Source: Kosmotogaceae bacterium UBA1373
Lineage (GTDB): Bacteria; Thermotogota; Thermotogae; Petrotogales; Kosmotogaceae
NCBI GenBank assembly: GCA_002305955.1
Contig: DBRH01000073.1
Span: 1 to 41,355 of the forward strand
DNA: 41,355 nucleotides
Direction of reading: 5' to 3'
Shown here: positions 31,340-39,585 of the stretch, piece by piece
How positions within the stretch are numbered: position 1 is the stretch's first letter
How the letters are laid out: each line of letters begins with the position of its first letter
Made by a program: the position numbers and the translations under genes
The notes under the pieces: generated by a model
What the model saw: only the letters and a program-made list of their open reading frames with translations
Told to the model about the DNA's origin: nothing
The model's database searches: none

Positions 31340-33412
31340 TTATTTTCCAAGTATTTTCTCGGCTATTTTCTCCGGTACTTCCGCGTAATGCGAGAACTGG
31401 ATTACGTGAATGGCCCTTCCCTGCGAAAGAGATCTACTGACCGTCGCATAGCCGAATAGTTCCGACATGGGTACGTGAGATTTGATGATCTTCAGATCGC
31501 CTCTAGATTCAAATCCTTCGATCTTGGCGCGTCTCGAGTTCAGGTCGGCTATGAGATCACCCATATATTCTTCGGGGGTGTTTATTTCTACGGCCATTAT
31601 TGGCTCGAGCAGAACCGGGCTGGCCTTTCTGGTAGCTTCCTTAAAGGCCATTGAACCGGCTATGCTGAAAGCGATCTCGGAAGAATCCACTTCGTGATAG
31701 GAGCCGTCAAGTACCGTGACCTTTATATTAACCATTGGATAGCCGGCAAGATATCCAGTATCCATAGCCTCTCTCACGCCGCGCTCTATAGGTTTTATGA
31801 ACTCTCTGGGTATGGTTCCACCCACGGTCTTGTCTTCGAAAAGGAAGTTCGAGCTGTTGTCTTTTATCGGTTCGACTCTGAGAATTACGTGACCGTACTG
31901 GCCCCTACCGCCGGTCTGTCTTATGTACCTGGCTTCTCCTGAGGCGGAGGACCTTATCGTTTCGCGATAGGCCACCTGGGGGTTTCCAACACGAAGGGAA
32001 ACGTTGAACTCTCTCTTTATCCTCTCGACTATGACTTCCAGGTGCAACTCGCCCATACCCGAAAGTATCGTTTCTCCCGTTTCGCTGTCAACGAAACTCT
32101 TCAACGAAGGATCTTCCTCCACGAGTGCGACCAGCGCTTTAGTCAATCTTGTCGCGTCGTCCTTCGTTTGGGGTTCGATGGCGATGGATATTACCGGTTC
32201 GGGGAACTCGATCTTTTCCAGCACGACCCGCGGTTCATCGACGACTACCGTCTCTCCGGTCATGGTGTTTCTCAAACCGATCACAGCAACTATATCTCCA
32301 GCCCTTATATAATCGACTTCTTCTCTTTTGTCGGCGTGCATGAACAGAAGTCTGGAAATCCTCTCTTTTTGATTCTTGTTGGTGTTGTAAACATACGATC
32401 CCTTTTCAAGGGAACCGGAATAGACTCTCAAAAAAGTTAGCTTTCCCACGAACGGATCGACCATTATCTTGAAAGCCATGGCTACAAAGGAGTCCTCCTC
32501 GTTGGGAAAGATATCTATCTCCCCGTCGCGGTCGAGCACGTGCGCAACAACCGGCGGCAGATCCTTCGGCGAAGGCAGATAGTCTACAACGGCGTCCAGA
32601 AGCGGCTGAATACCCCTGTTCCTGAAAGCAGTTCCGCACATGACCGGTGTCATTTTGCCATCGAGAGTTCCCTTTCTTATGGCGGCCTTCAACCTGTCGA
32701 CAGGAATTTCGTCCCCTTCGAGGTAAATCTCGATTAGCCCTTCGTCGTATTCGGCCGCGTGCATTATCAGATCTTCACGGGCCTCTTCCGCTTCGTCTTG
32801 AAGGGACTCGGGGATCTCTTCGTAGCCGAACTCCGTACCTTCCTGGTTGTACCACTTTATCGCTTTCATTCTTACCAGATCCACTATCCCGTCAAAGCTG
32901 GACTCGGACCCTATTGGAAGTTGAATCGCGATAGGATTGGCCTTCAATTTGTCCACCATGGTTCTAATCGCGGCTTTGAAATCGGCTCCGATTTTATCCA
33001 TTTTGTTCATGAAGGCTATGCGGGGCACGTGGTACTTATCGGCCTGCCTCCAGACCGTCTCCGATTGAGGCTCCACTCCGGCCTGGGCATCGAAAACGGC
33101 AATCGCTCCATCCAACACTCTTAGCGATCTCTCGACTTCTATTGTAAAGTCAACGTGTCCGGGTGTATCGATAATGTTAATCCTGTGGTCCTTCCAGAAT
33201 GCTGTAGTAGCGGCAGAAGTGATAGTGATTCCTCTTTCCTTCTCCTGGTCCATCCAGTCCATAGTCGCGGTACCTTCGTCCACGCTTCCGAGCTTGTAAT
33301 TCTTTCCGGTATAGAAAAGAATCCGCTCGGTAGTCGTAGTTTTACCGGCGTCTATATGGGCCATTATGCCAATATTTCGGGTTTTTTCTAAAGTAGTAAT
33401 TCTCTCTTTCAC
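31340..33412 (-). CDS. fusA: Elongation factor G
   Basis: Ribosomal translocase GTPase; 690 residues from GTG 33412, which has GGGAGGG at six-base spacing. A longer start at 33490 would run into rpsG and is rejected. G1 is A-H-I-D-A-G-K-T-T-T, G3 D-T-P-G-H-V-D-F and G4 N-K-M-D; domain IV has the R-G-Q-Y-G-H-V segment. The ribosome site can fold into a small CCTTC/GGAGG hairpin, which may dampen initiation. It lies between rpsG and tuf, the str order. Confidence 0.98.
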   Translation of the reverse strand: MKERITTLEKTRNIGIMAHIDAGKTTTTERILFYTGKNYKLGSVDEGTATMDWMDQEKERGITITSAATTAFWKDHRINIIDTPGHVDFTIEVERSLRVLDGAIAVFDAQAGVEPQSETVWRQADKYHVPRIAFMNKMDKIGADFKAAIRTMVDKLKANPIAIQLPIGSESSFDGIVDLVRMKAIKWYNQEGTEFGYEEIPESLQDEAEEAREDLIMHAAEYDEGLIEIYLEGDEIPVDRLKAAIRKGTLDGKMTPVMCGTAFRNRGIQPLLDAVVDYLPSPKDLPPVVAHVLDRDGEIDIFPNEEDSFVAMAFKIMVDPFVGKLTFLRVYSGSLEKGSYVYNTNKNQKERISRLLFMHADKREEVDYIRAGDIVAVIGLRNTMTGETVVVDEPRVVLEKIEFPEPVISIAIEPQTKDDATRLTKALVALVEEDPSLKSFVDSETGETILSGMGELHLEVIVERIKREFNVSLRVGNPQVAYRETIRSSASGEARYIRQTGGRGQYGHVILRVEPIKDNSSNFLFEDKTVGGTIPREFIKPIERGVREAMDTGYLAGYPMVNIKVTVLDGSYHEVDSSEIAFSIAGSMAFKEATRKASPVLLEPIMAVEINTPEEYMGDLIADLNSRRAKIEGFESRGDLKIIKSHVPMSELFGYATVSRSLSQGRAIHVIQFSHYAEVPEKIAEKILGK

Positions 33413-33437
33413 TATCTTCCCTCCCGCGGAAGGACGC

Positions 33438-33905
33438 TTACCATCTGAAGTGAGCGTATGCCTTTCCAGCCTCCGCCATTTTATGGACATCTTCTCTCTT
33501 CTTAACGGCGTTTCCCTGGCCGTTGTATGCGTCTATCAACTCGAGAGCGAGCTTGTCCCTGAGAGGCTTACCTGATTTCGAGCGAGCGGAGGAGACTATC
33601 CATCTGATCGCAAGAGAAACCGCTCTTCTTTCCGGTACTTCGAATGGAATCTGATAGGTCGCACCGCCGACTCTTCGCGGTCGAACTTCCAGAAGAGGCT
33701 TGACGTTGCCGATAGCCTTCCTGAAAGCTTCCATCGGCGGCTGCTTGGTCTTTTCCGAAAGGGCTTCGAGCGCCTTGTAGACGGTCATCTCCGCCTTGCT
33801 CTTCTTTCCGCCTATCATTATTTTGTTTATCAGTCTCGTGACCACTGCATCGTTGTATATTGGATCCAGTACTACTTCGCGCTTTTCGGACTGTCGTCTT
33901 CTCAT
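33438..33905 (-). CDS. rpsG: 30S ribosomal protein S7
   Basis: Head assembly initiator contacting E-site tRNA and a str operon regulator in Escherichia coli; 155 residues. M-R-R-R-x-A/S-E-K-R, D-P-I-Y-N-D and G-G-A-T-Y-Q-I-P-F-E-V are diagnostic. It starts 14 bases after rpsL. Confidence 0.97.
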   Translation of the reverse strand: MRRRQSEKREVVLDPIYNDAVVTRLINKIMIGGKKSKAEMTVYKALEALSEKTKQPPMEAFRKAIGNVKPLLEVRPRRVGGATYQIPFEVPERRAVSLAIRWIVSSARSKSGKPLRDKLALELIDAYNGQGNAVKKREDVHKMAEAGKAYAHFRW

Positions 33906-33919
33906 CTAGACTTGCCTCC

Positions 33920-34294
33920 TCATTTCTTGGGTCTCTTTGCTCCGTAGCGGCTTCTGGCCTGCTTCCTGTTGGCGACTCCTTCGGCATCGAGAGTGCCTCT
34001 GATTATCTTGTAGCGAACACCGGGAAGGTCTTTGACTCTACCGCCCCTAACCAGTACAACGGAGTGCTCCTGAAGGTTGTGGCCTTCTCCTGGAATGTAA
34101 GCCGTTACTTCGGTTCCGTTCGAAAGTCTAACCCTTGCGATCTTTCTCAAAGCAGAGTTTGGCTTCTTGGGAGTCATAGTCGAGACCCTTACACAAACAC
34201 CACGCTTCTGAGGATTGTTTTCTAGAGCTGGTGAAGCAGATTTCTGTTTCAGCTGTTTTCTTCCGTGTCTTATCAATTGATTTATTGTGGGCAT
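33920..34294 (-). CDS. rpsL: 30S ribosomal protein S12
   Basis: Decoding-centre protein; 124 residues. The streptomycin-related loops read T-P-K-K-P-N-S-A-L-R-K and R-G-G-R-V-K-D-L-P-G-V-R-Y, both wild type. It is the first gene of the 35-gene ribosomal run. ATG 34294 is preceded by AGGAGGCG with about 12-base spacing, and a consensus promoter ends about 43 bases upstream. Confidence 0.98.
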   Translation of the reverse strand: MPTINQLIRHGRKQLKQKSASPALENNPQKRGVCVRVSTMTPKKPNSALRKIARVRLSNGTEVTAYIPGEGHNLQEHSVVLVRGGRVKDLPGVRYKIIRGTLDAEGVANRKQARSRYGAKRPKK

Positions 34295-34336
34295 CTGCTT
34301 TCGATTCGCCTCCTTCTAAACATTTAGCCGAAAGCA

Positions 34337-34365
34337 ATTGTACAATGGACTTTTGGAACTGTCAA
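34337..34365 (-). promoter_or_regulatory. Main promoter of the str-S10-spc-alpha run
   Basis: Minus-strand TTGACA (34360-34365), 17 bases, TACAAT (34337-34342): a near-consensus sigma-A promoter. The expected transcript start is near 34330, giving a leader of about 36 bases before rpsL. Confidence 0.85.
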
Positions 34366-34418
34366 ATTAGAACGGCGTCCTTATGATGTTGAAAAAAAGA
34401 AATTTACAGACATTTTAC

Positions 34419-35345
34419 TTACACTTGCGAAGAAGACTTTATAAGAGCGAAGTAGGCGATCTCCTGGTTTATATCGCCACTTTTGAATTCCTCGTCCAGA
34501 TCCTGGAGGCACAGCAGGAGAGCGGCGATCTTTTTCCGGTCGAGCATAGCGGTAATATCGGTGTTCTGGTCGCCGCTGCCGGAGAAGTTGAATCCTACGA
34601 TCTTCGAGATTCTCGATGTCGAGATGCCGGTCGCTTCGGAGAGCGATTTGACTTCCCTCCACGAGAGCGAGTTCCCCGCGCTTTTACGTTCGAGCACCGT
34701 GCCTATCTCGATCAGGATCTTCGAGAGTACGGAGGAGAACAGCGGGAAGGGTAATTGCCTGTAGTCAAAACACGACAGGAACTCCGAACCGCGGCTCAAA
34801 AAAGTGAAGACCAGAGTCTCGACTTCGACCTCCCTATCCTTCACCACGTACCTGTCGACCATCGAGGCGGTTATATTTCGGGCAACGGCCTTGAGCTTTT
34901 CGAGTTCGCTCAGGATCCTCATCTCATCTCTTCCGACTTTTTCGATCAATCTCTTGATCGAATCGCGAGTAGCCTTCATCTGTAACTGCGAGGCGACGTT
35001 GATCCCGTGATCTATCCATCGTTCCTCTTCCCACGGTTTAGGGAGCTCGAAAGATACCTTTGTCTTTTCGATGCCCGGATCTATGGAACCATCCACAAAG
35101 ACATCGGGCGATGAACCGATCGATTTGAGAAGTCTCTCTACCGATTTCCTCTCTTCCTTTTTCCATCTGGAGAAACCGTCGAGCCTGACGGCCGTTTCGC
35201 CGAACATATTCGAAGAGGAGATAACCGTTCTGAGTTTGTATTCTTTTTCGTCGTGATCGGAGGATATCCTCTGGCAGTTCGGAGCTCTGGCCGATATGAA
35301 AAACTCTTTCAGCACCAGACTCTCGCCGGTCATCTCAAATACCAT
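34419..35345 (-). CDS. holA: DNA polymerase III delta subunit-like protein
   Basis: Probable clamp-loader subunit that opens the DnaN ring. It has 308 residues from ATG 35345 (M-V-F-E-M-T-G-E-S), with GGAGAG four bases upstream; TTG 35357 is less likely. HolA features are the S-S-S-N-M-F-G-E-T-A-V-R-L-D segment, then the helix-rich region K-V-G-R-D-E-M-R-I-L-S-E-L-E-K-L corresponding to the family G-x-D-L-x-x-L-x-x-E-L-E-K-L, and near the C-terminus D-E-E-F-K-S-G. The N-terminal nucleotide-fold region is short and poorly conserved. It overlaps the transpeptidase stop by 11 bases, so it is translated from the division operon. The identity is by pattern, not by strong similarity. Confidence 0.75.
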   Translation of the reverse strand: MVFEMTGESLVLKEFFISARAPNCQRISSDHDEKEYKLRTVISSSNMFGETAVRLDGFSRWKKEERKSVERLLKSIGSSPDVFVDGSIDPGIEKTKVSFELPKPWEEERWIDHGINVASQLQMKATRDSIKRLIEKVGRDEMRILSELEKLKAVARNITASMVDRYVVKDREVEVETLVFTFLSRGSEFLSCFDYRQLPFPLFSSVLSKILIEIGTVLERKSAGNSLSWREVKSLSEATGISTSRISKIVGFNFSGSGDQNTDITAMLDRKKIAALLLCLQDLDEEFKSGDINQEIAYFALIKSSSQV

Positions 35346-37167
35346 CGGTCTCTCCAACTCCCAGCCATACTTCTATGTAGTCTTCCAGAGGGTGCCCTGA
35401 CTCGGGGAACTGCCTCATGACCTTCCCAGCCCCGTGCACGATGAGCTTGTCGATTCCGTAGATTTCCCTTACCTCGTTCACGTCAATCAGTGTATAGCCG
35501 GTTAGATCCGGCATTTTCCAGCCGAATATTCCTTCGTACTTCTCTTTTTCAACATCTATTCCGTATATCTTTTTGACTATCGAAGCGAACATGGGGGCGG
35601 CCACAGAGCCACCGTAATAGACACCGGCCTTCGGTGTGTCGATCATGATGTACAGCGTGTATGAAGGATTTTCCACCGGGAAGAATCCATAAAAGAGCGC
35701 GTAGTAAGTTTCCTCGTTGTACCCGCCCGGCCCGGCTTTTTGGGCCGTTCCGGTCTTTCCTGCGATTCTAACCCCATCGACCTGCGCGAGCGTTCCCGTA
35801 CCGTTCAGGACGACGCTCTCGAGAACGGGGAGCATCGTTGCAACCAGTTCCGGGGAGAAGAGAATTCCATCGACTTTCTTCGGAACGTTGACGAATCCAT
35901 CCTCGTTCCTTATGGCTTTCAAAAAAGTGGGAACGATGAACTGACCGCCCGCCGGGAAGACATTGAGAGCCTTGACCATCTGAAAGATGTTCACACCCAG
36001 ACCCTGACCGATCGGAAACTGGTAAGGCGATATGAGCGACCAGGTAGAGGCTTGCGGAAAAATCCCGGGCGTCTCTCCGGGAAGATCCACTCCCGATAGC
36101 CTTCCAAAGCCTATTTTCTCAAGCGCGGTGTACATTTCATTCCTTCCAAGAGTGTTGAAAATCTTTCCACCGACCTGCACGGTCGCCACGTTGCAGGAGT
36201 TTATAATCGCCTCCCTGAAGGTCTGGACACCGTGTCTTTCACCTTCGACGTCGCGTATGACTATGTTCAGTCCAGGGACCGGTTGTATCCTCCCGTCGCA
36301 GCTGAAAGTCATCTCTTCGTTGATGGCTCCCACTGTGAGGGCAAGCGAATAGATCAGAGGTTTAATGGTCGATCCCGGTTCGAAAATTCCCATCAAGCCG
36401 AGATCCCAGTTGTATGTTCCGGCGTAGGAGAGTACTTTGCCGGTCTTGCTATCGAGAAGTATGGCAAGCCCTCCATCGGCCATATTTTTTTCGACGGTTT
36501 TTTTGAGCTCTTCGTAAACCATTCTCTGGAGATCTATATCTATGGAGAGATAAATGTCGCTCCCGTTGGTCGGTTCTTCTCTCTTCGCGCCCGTTAAAGT
36601 CCGTCTGATCAATCCGTCTTTCTTTCCGGAAAGAATCTCGTCGTACTGCAACTCGAGCCCGTTAAGGGGTTCCCCGCCTTTATCCAGAGAGCCTATTATC
36701 CTGTCGAGACCGTACTCTTTGAAGGTCAATCTCTCTCTCTGCATCTCCAGAGATATATACCTCTTGGTGAGGGGGGTGATCTTTCTCATCATCTCCTCGT
36801 TGGTCGGAGAGGTTCCGAGAAGCATGAAGCTCCTGGTGCCGTGAAGGTTCTCTTCAAGAGATTGGTAGGATATTCCGAAAGCGATTTCGATGTTTCGCAA
36901 AACCTTTTCTATCTGTTCGGTAGAAGTCGACAACCTTAGATAACCCAGATCCAGCCAGGCTTCGTAGATGATCGAATCACTCGCTAGCAACTTCCCATCG
37001 GAATCATAAATCGATCCCCTTAAAGATGGGATACGGTTGATGCCGACAACGACCGGTATGTCCGGTTCGGTGAAAAGCGAAAAATAACCGGCTCTTACAG
37101 CGAATACCGCCACGCAGAGCACAAGAATTATGTACAAAAGAAAAACTCTGTTAGTGAGATTTCTAAT
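35335..37167 (-). CDS. FtsI/PBP2-type peptidoglycan transpeptidase with C-terminal PASTA domain
   Basis: Septal class B penicillin-binding protein that cross-links peptidoglycan outside the membrane. The active-site motifs are Ser-x-x-Lys in E-P-G-S-T-I-K-P, S-C-N and K-T-G-T-A-Q (Ser266, Ser324, Lys471 counting from the start proposed here). One N-terminal membrane helix, a dimerisation domain (R-G-S-I-Y-D), the transpeptidase domain and a single PASTA domain (about 545-605) follow in order. The proposed start is AUU 37167: GAGGTG lies eight bases upstream and it supplies the basic N-terminus M-R-N-L-T-N-R. TTG 37137 lacks a ribosome site and that segment. It follows an FtsL-like gene. Confidence 0.92.
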   Translation of the reverse strand: MRNLTNRVFLLYIILVLCVAVFAVRAGYFSLFTEPDIPVVVGINRIPSLRGSIYDSDGKLLASDSIIYEAWLDLGYLRLSTSTEQIEKVLRNIEIAFGISYQSLEENLHGTRSFMLLGTSPTNEEMMRKITPLTKRYISLEMQRERLTFKEYGLDRIIGSLDKGGEPLNGLELQYDEILSGKKDGLIRRTLTGAKREEPTNGSDIYLSIDIDLQRMVYEELKKTVEKNMADGGLAILLDSKTGKVLSYAGTYNWDLGLMGIFEPGSTIKPLIYSLALTVGAINEEMTFSCDGRIQPVPGLNIVIRDVEGERHGVQTFREAIINSCNVATVQVGGKIFNTLGRNEMYTALEKIGFGRLSGVDLPGETPGIFPQASTWSLISPYQFPIGQGLGVNIFQMVKALNVFPAGGQFIVPTFLKAIRNEDGFVNVPKKVDGILFSPELVATMLPVLESVVLNGTGTLAQVDGVRIAGKTGTAQKAGPGGYNEETYYALFYGFFPVENPSYTLYIMIDTPKAGVYYGGSVAAPMFASIVKKIYGIDVEKEKYEGIFGWKMPDLTGYTLIDVNEVREIYGIDKLIVHGAGKVMRQFPESGHPLEDYIEVWLGVGETDGI

Positions 37168-37181
37168 TTAGGATCCACCTC
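37165..37181 (-). promoter_or_regulatory. Ribosome site and AUU start of the transpeptidase
   Basis: On the minus strand GAGGTG (37176-37181), eight bases, then ATT (37165-37167). A TAA in the same frame directly precedes the ATT, so no upstream start exists. The only conventional start downstream before the membrane helix is TTG 37137, with no ribosome site. Confidence 0.6.
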
Positions 37182-37189
37182 ACAGAAAA

Positions 37190-37477
37190 CTACTTTTCAG
37201 CCCTTATCCCTACGACAGTCTCCAAATAAGAAATTTCTCGCACTACGTTCTCCAGGCGAGATTCCATGACTACAAGGTTCTGTTCTTTTTGTCTTGCTAA
37301 CTCAGAGATTTTATCGGCCTCATTGCCGAAATAGAATGGAAGAGTAACTGAAACTGCCAGGGAAAGAAAAATAATTAGAACCTGCAAAAAACCTAACAAA
37401 CCCTTTACGTCACTGCTTACCAAGGCACGTTCGCCTTCATGTACCAGTGGCTTCCGCTTCGCTGTAATAGATTGCAC
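37190..37477 (-). CDS. FtsL-like cell division protein
   Basis: A 95-residue bitopic protein: a charged cytoplasmic segment (1-25), one membrane helix (about 26-50) and a predicted coiled coil (about 52-92). Length, topology and position between rsmH and the ftsI-type gene are those of FtsL, which recruits FtsI with FtsB. Sequence similarity in this family is always low. GTG 37477 has GGAGG eight bases upstream and lies 15 bases after rsmH. Confidence 0.75.
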   Translation of the reverse strand: MQSITAKRKPLVHEGERALVSSDVKGLLGFLQVLIIFLSLAVSVTLPFYFGNEADKISELARQKEQNLVVMESRLENVVREISYLETVVGIRAEK

Positions 37478-37492
37478 GAGATGTTCCTCCCT

Positions 37493-38392
37493 TCAAATCC
37501 GCTCCGCTGCCCTCAATCTTGCGCTTCTTGCTCGTAGATTGAGATCAATCTCTTCTTCAGACGGTGATAGGGGTTTCTTCGTAAGTATCTTCAACTCAAT
37601 GTCCATCTTTTCTCTAAACACCCTTTTAGCTATACCGTCTTCCAGAGAATGAAAAGAAATAATTACAACACGACCGCCTGGATTAAGATAACAGGGAATT
37701 GCCCTCAGTGTCTTCTCGATGTTTTCCAGCTCATCGTTCACTTCAATCCGAATAGCCTGAAAAGTGCGGGTTGCGAAATGCCTCTTTCTTTTGTACCTCT
37801 CGGCCGGTGGTATCGCTTTCTTGATAGCCTCTACGAGATCTTTGGTGGAATACAACGGTCTTCTTGAGACGATGCTTCGTGCGATCTTCCTCGCAAACCT
37901 CTGTTCTTCACCGTACTCGAAGATTATCCTCGCGAGGTCCTTCTCACTGTAGCCGTTCACCACTCGCTCAGCCGTAAGCTCTCTTGAAAGATCCATACGC
38001 ATATCCAGCGGTTCGTCGATATCGTAGGAAAAACCCCTTCCCAGAGACTTCAACTGAAAAGTAGAGACTCCCACATCCAGTAAAAAACCATCAACCTTGG
38101 TAACACCGAGCTGTCGCAACACGATTTCGAAATTAGCATAAGATAGATTGAAGAGCTGGAAGCATCCCTGATAATCTTTCAGGTTCCGCTCCGCTAACTC
38201 CAGAACCTCCCGGTCCACATCGAGCCCTACGACTCTAGATAGACCTTTGGTGGCCTCAAGAATAGCTCTGATATGGCCACCTTCTCCAGCGGTACAATCA
38301 AAATAAAGACCGCCTTCTTGCTTAGAAAGCAAATAATGGAGCGCTTCGTGAATCATTACGCTCCTGTGGTGTTCGTCATATTGCCTTGACAA
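37493..38392 (-). CDS. rsmH: 16S rRNA (cytosine-1402 N4) methyltransferase
   Basis: Methylates C1402 in the ribosomal P site using S-adenosylmethionine (MraW family). It has 299 residues. H-x-S-V-M at the N-terminus, the cofactor loop D-C-T-A-G-E-G-G-H, D-V-G-V-S-T-F-Q-L, F-Q-A-I-R-I-E-V-N-D-E-L and I-S-F-H-S-L-E-D are all family marks. TTG 38392 has GGAG eight bases upstream. It begins the division operon, as rsmH does in most dcw clusters, although mraZ is absent. Confidence 0.97.
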   Translation of the reverse strand: MSRQYDEHHRSVMIHEALHYLLSKQEGGLYFDCTAGEGGHIRAILEATKGLSRVVGLDVDREVLELAERNLKDYQGCFQLFNLSYANFEIVLRQLGVTKVDGFLLDVGVSTFQLKSLGRGFSYDIDEPLDMRMDLSRELTAERVVNGYSEKDLARIIFEYGEEQRFARKIARSIVSRRPLYSTKDLVEAIKKAIPPAERYKRKRHFATRTFQAIRIEVNDELENIEKTLRAIPCYLNPGGRVVIISFHSLEDGIAKRVFREKMDIELKILTKKPLSPSEEEIDLNLRARSARLRAAERI

Positions 38393-38414
38393 CTAATTCA
38401 CTCCGCTTGAGGTA

Positions 38415-38444
38415 ATCATACCACTTTTTTATGGGCAATGTCAA
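38415..38444 (-). promoter_or_regulatory. Promoter of the rsmH-division operon
   Basis: Minus-strand TTGACA (38439-38444), 18 bases, TATGAT (38415-38420), with an extended TG (TGGTATGAT). It lies in the 66 bases between prfB and rsmH and gives a leader of about 20 bases. Confidence 0.85.
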
Positions 38445-38458
38445 ACATTTCGAAAAAT

Positions 38459-39571
38459 TTATTCAAGAGATTTCTCTATCGCAGAGAAGAAGAGCAACTC
38501 TTTTTCGATGAACTCTTCTATATCGCCATCCATGACCGATTGAATGTCTCCCGTCTCTATTTCCGTCCTGTGATCTTTCACCATAGTGTAGGGCTGGAAC
38601 ACGTAGGATCTTATCTGGTTGCCCCAGGAGATATCTTTCTGATCGCCCATTAGCTTTAGCTTTTCGTTCCTCTTTTTCTCGAGTTCGATTTCGAAAAGCT
38701 TGGCGTAAAGCATTTTCATGGCGTTGGCCTTGTTCTGGTGTTGGGACCTCTCCGTCTGACAGGCGACCACTATACCCGTAGGCAGATGAGTTATTCGAAC
38801 GGCGGAATCGGTTTTGTTAACATGTTGACCTCCCGCGCCACCCGAGCGGTAAGTGTCTATCTTGAGTTCTTCGGGCCTTATATCGATCTCCGGGATTTCC
38901 TCCATTTCGGGAAAGACGCTGACGGACGCAAAAGAGGTGTGCCTCCTGTGGTTGGCGTCGAACGGGGATATCCTGACCAATCGGTGAACTCCCGCCTCGA
39001 ACTTCAACTTCCCATAGGCGTAAGGTCCGGCAAAGTTCAGAGTCACGCTCTTTATACCGGCCTCGTCTCCGGGCAGTTCATCGACGATCGTGACTTTGTA
39101 TCTGTTCGCTTCGGCCCATCTTGTGTACATGCGCATCAGCATCGAGGCCCAGTCCTGCGACTCGGTCCCGCCGGCTCCCGGGTGGATCGAAACAAAACAG
39201 TTGTTGTTGTCGTAATGGCCGCTGAGGAGAATCGTGAGTTCGAATTCCCTCACTTTTCTCGACGCCAGGGCGACCAGTTCCTCCACGTGGCGGACATAGC
39301 TCTCATCTTCCGAGGCCAGTTCGACGGCGATATCTATATTCTCGAATTCGCCTTCCACGTCTTTCAACAATTCAAGGGTGCTTCTGAAAGACTGGGCTTC
39401 CTTTCCAAGATTGGAGGCCTCCCTTTTATCGTTCCATATGGACGGGTCGCTCATTTTATGCTCGATTCCCTTCAACTTTTCATTCATTCTCACCAGATCA
39501 AGCGTTCCCTTTATCGAGTCGAACTTGTCTCTCAATTCCTGAATCTTTGAGTTTATTTCGTAACTTATCAA
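38459..39571 (-). CDS. prfB: Peptide chain release factor 2
   Basis: Releases finished proteins at UGA and UAA. It has 370 residues. The UGA-specifying S-P-F tripeptide is at 202-204 and the catalytic G-G-Q at 247-249. Unlike many bacteria, the gene is read in one frame throughout and has no in-frame UGA near codon 25. TTG 39571 follows GGAGGT at five-base spacing. It is 14 bases after secA and probably shares its transcript. Confidence 0.97.
   Translation of the reverse strand: MISYEINSKIQELRDKFDSIKGTLDLVRMNEKLKGIEHKMSDPSIWNDKREASNLGKEAQSFRSTLELLKDVEGEFENIDIAVELASEDESYVRHVEELVALASRKVREFELTILLSGHYDNNNCFVSIHPGAGGTESQDWASMLMRMYTRWAEANRYKVTIVDELPGDEAGIKSVTLNFAGPYAYGKLKFEAGVHRLVRISPFDANHRRHTSFASVSVFPEMEEIPEIDIRPEELKIDTYRSGGAGGQHVNKTDSAVRITHLPTGIVVACQTERSQHQNKANAMKMLYAKLFEIELEKKRNEKLKLMGDQKDISWGNQIRSYVFQPYTMVKDHRTEIETGDIQSVMDGDIEEFIEKELLFFSAIEKSLE
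39497..39511 (-). other. Apparent relic of the RF2 frameshift site
   Basis: On the minus strand codons 21-25 of prfB read AAG GGA ACG CTT GAT. The well-known programmed frameshift site has the form AGG GGG TAT CTT TGA C: a ribosome-site-like sequence, one codon, CTT, then UGA. Here the purine tract, the one-codon spacing and CTT are kept, but one T is missing, so the frame continues as Asp without a shift. Confidence 0.55.
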
Positions 39572-39585
39572 ATTACACCTCCGTA

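Noticed and set aside
33413..33490. N-terminal extension of EF-G from ATG 33490
   Set aside because: It would overlap rpsG and add residues absent from EF-G. GTG 33412 has an excellent ribosome site and the normal start of the protein.
34296..34336. An 8-bp perfect inverted repeat (CGAAAGCA/TGCTTTCG) around the rpsL ribosome site
   Set aside because: The upstream arm lies directly after the -10 element and before the expected transcript start, so it would be mostly absent from the RNA. As a DNA operator it has no further support.
34380..34418. Terminator after the HolA-like gene
   Set aside because: A run of seven U is present on the RNA strand, but I could not find a stable stem in front of it.
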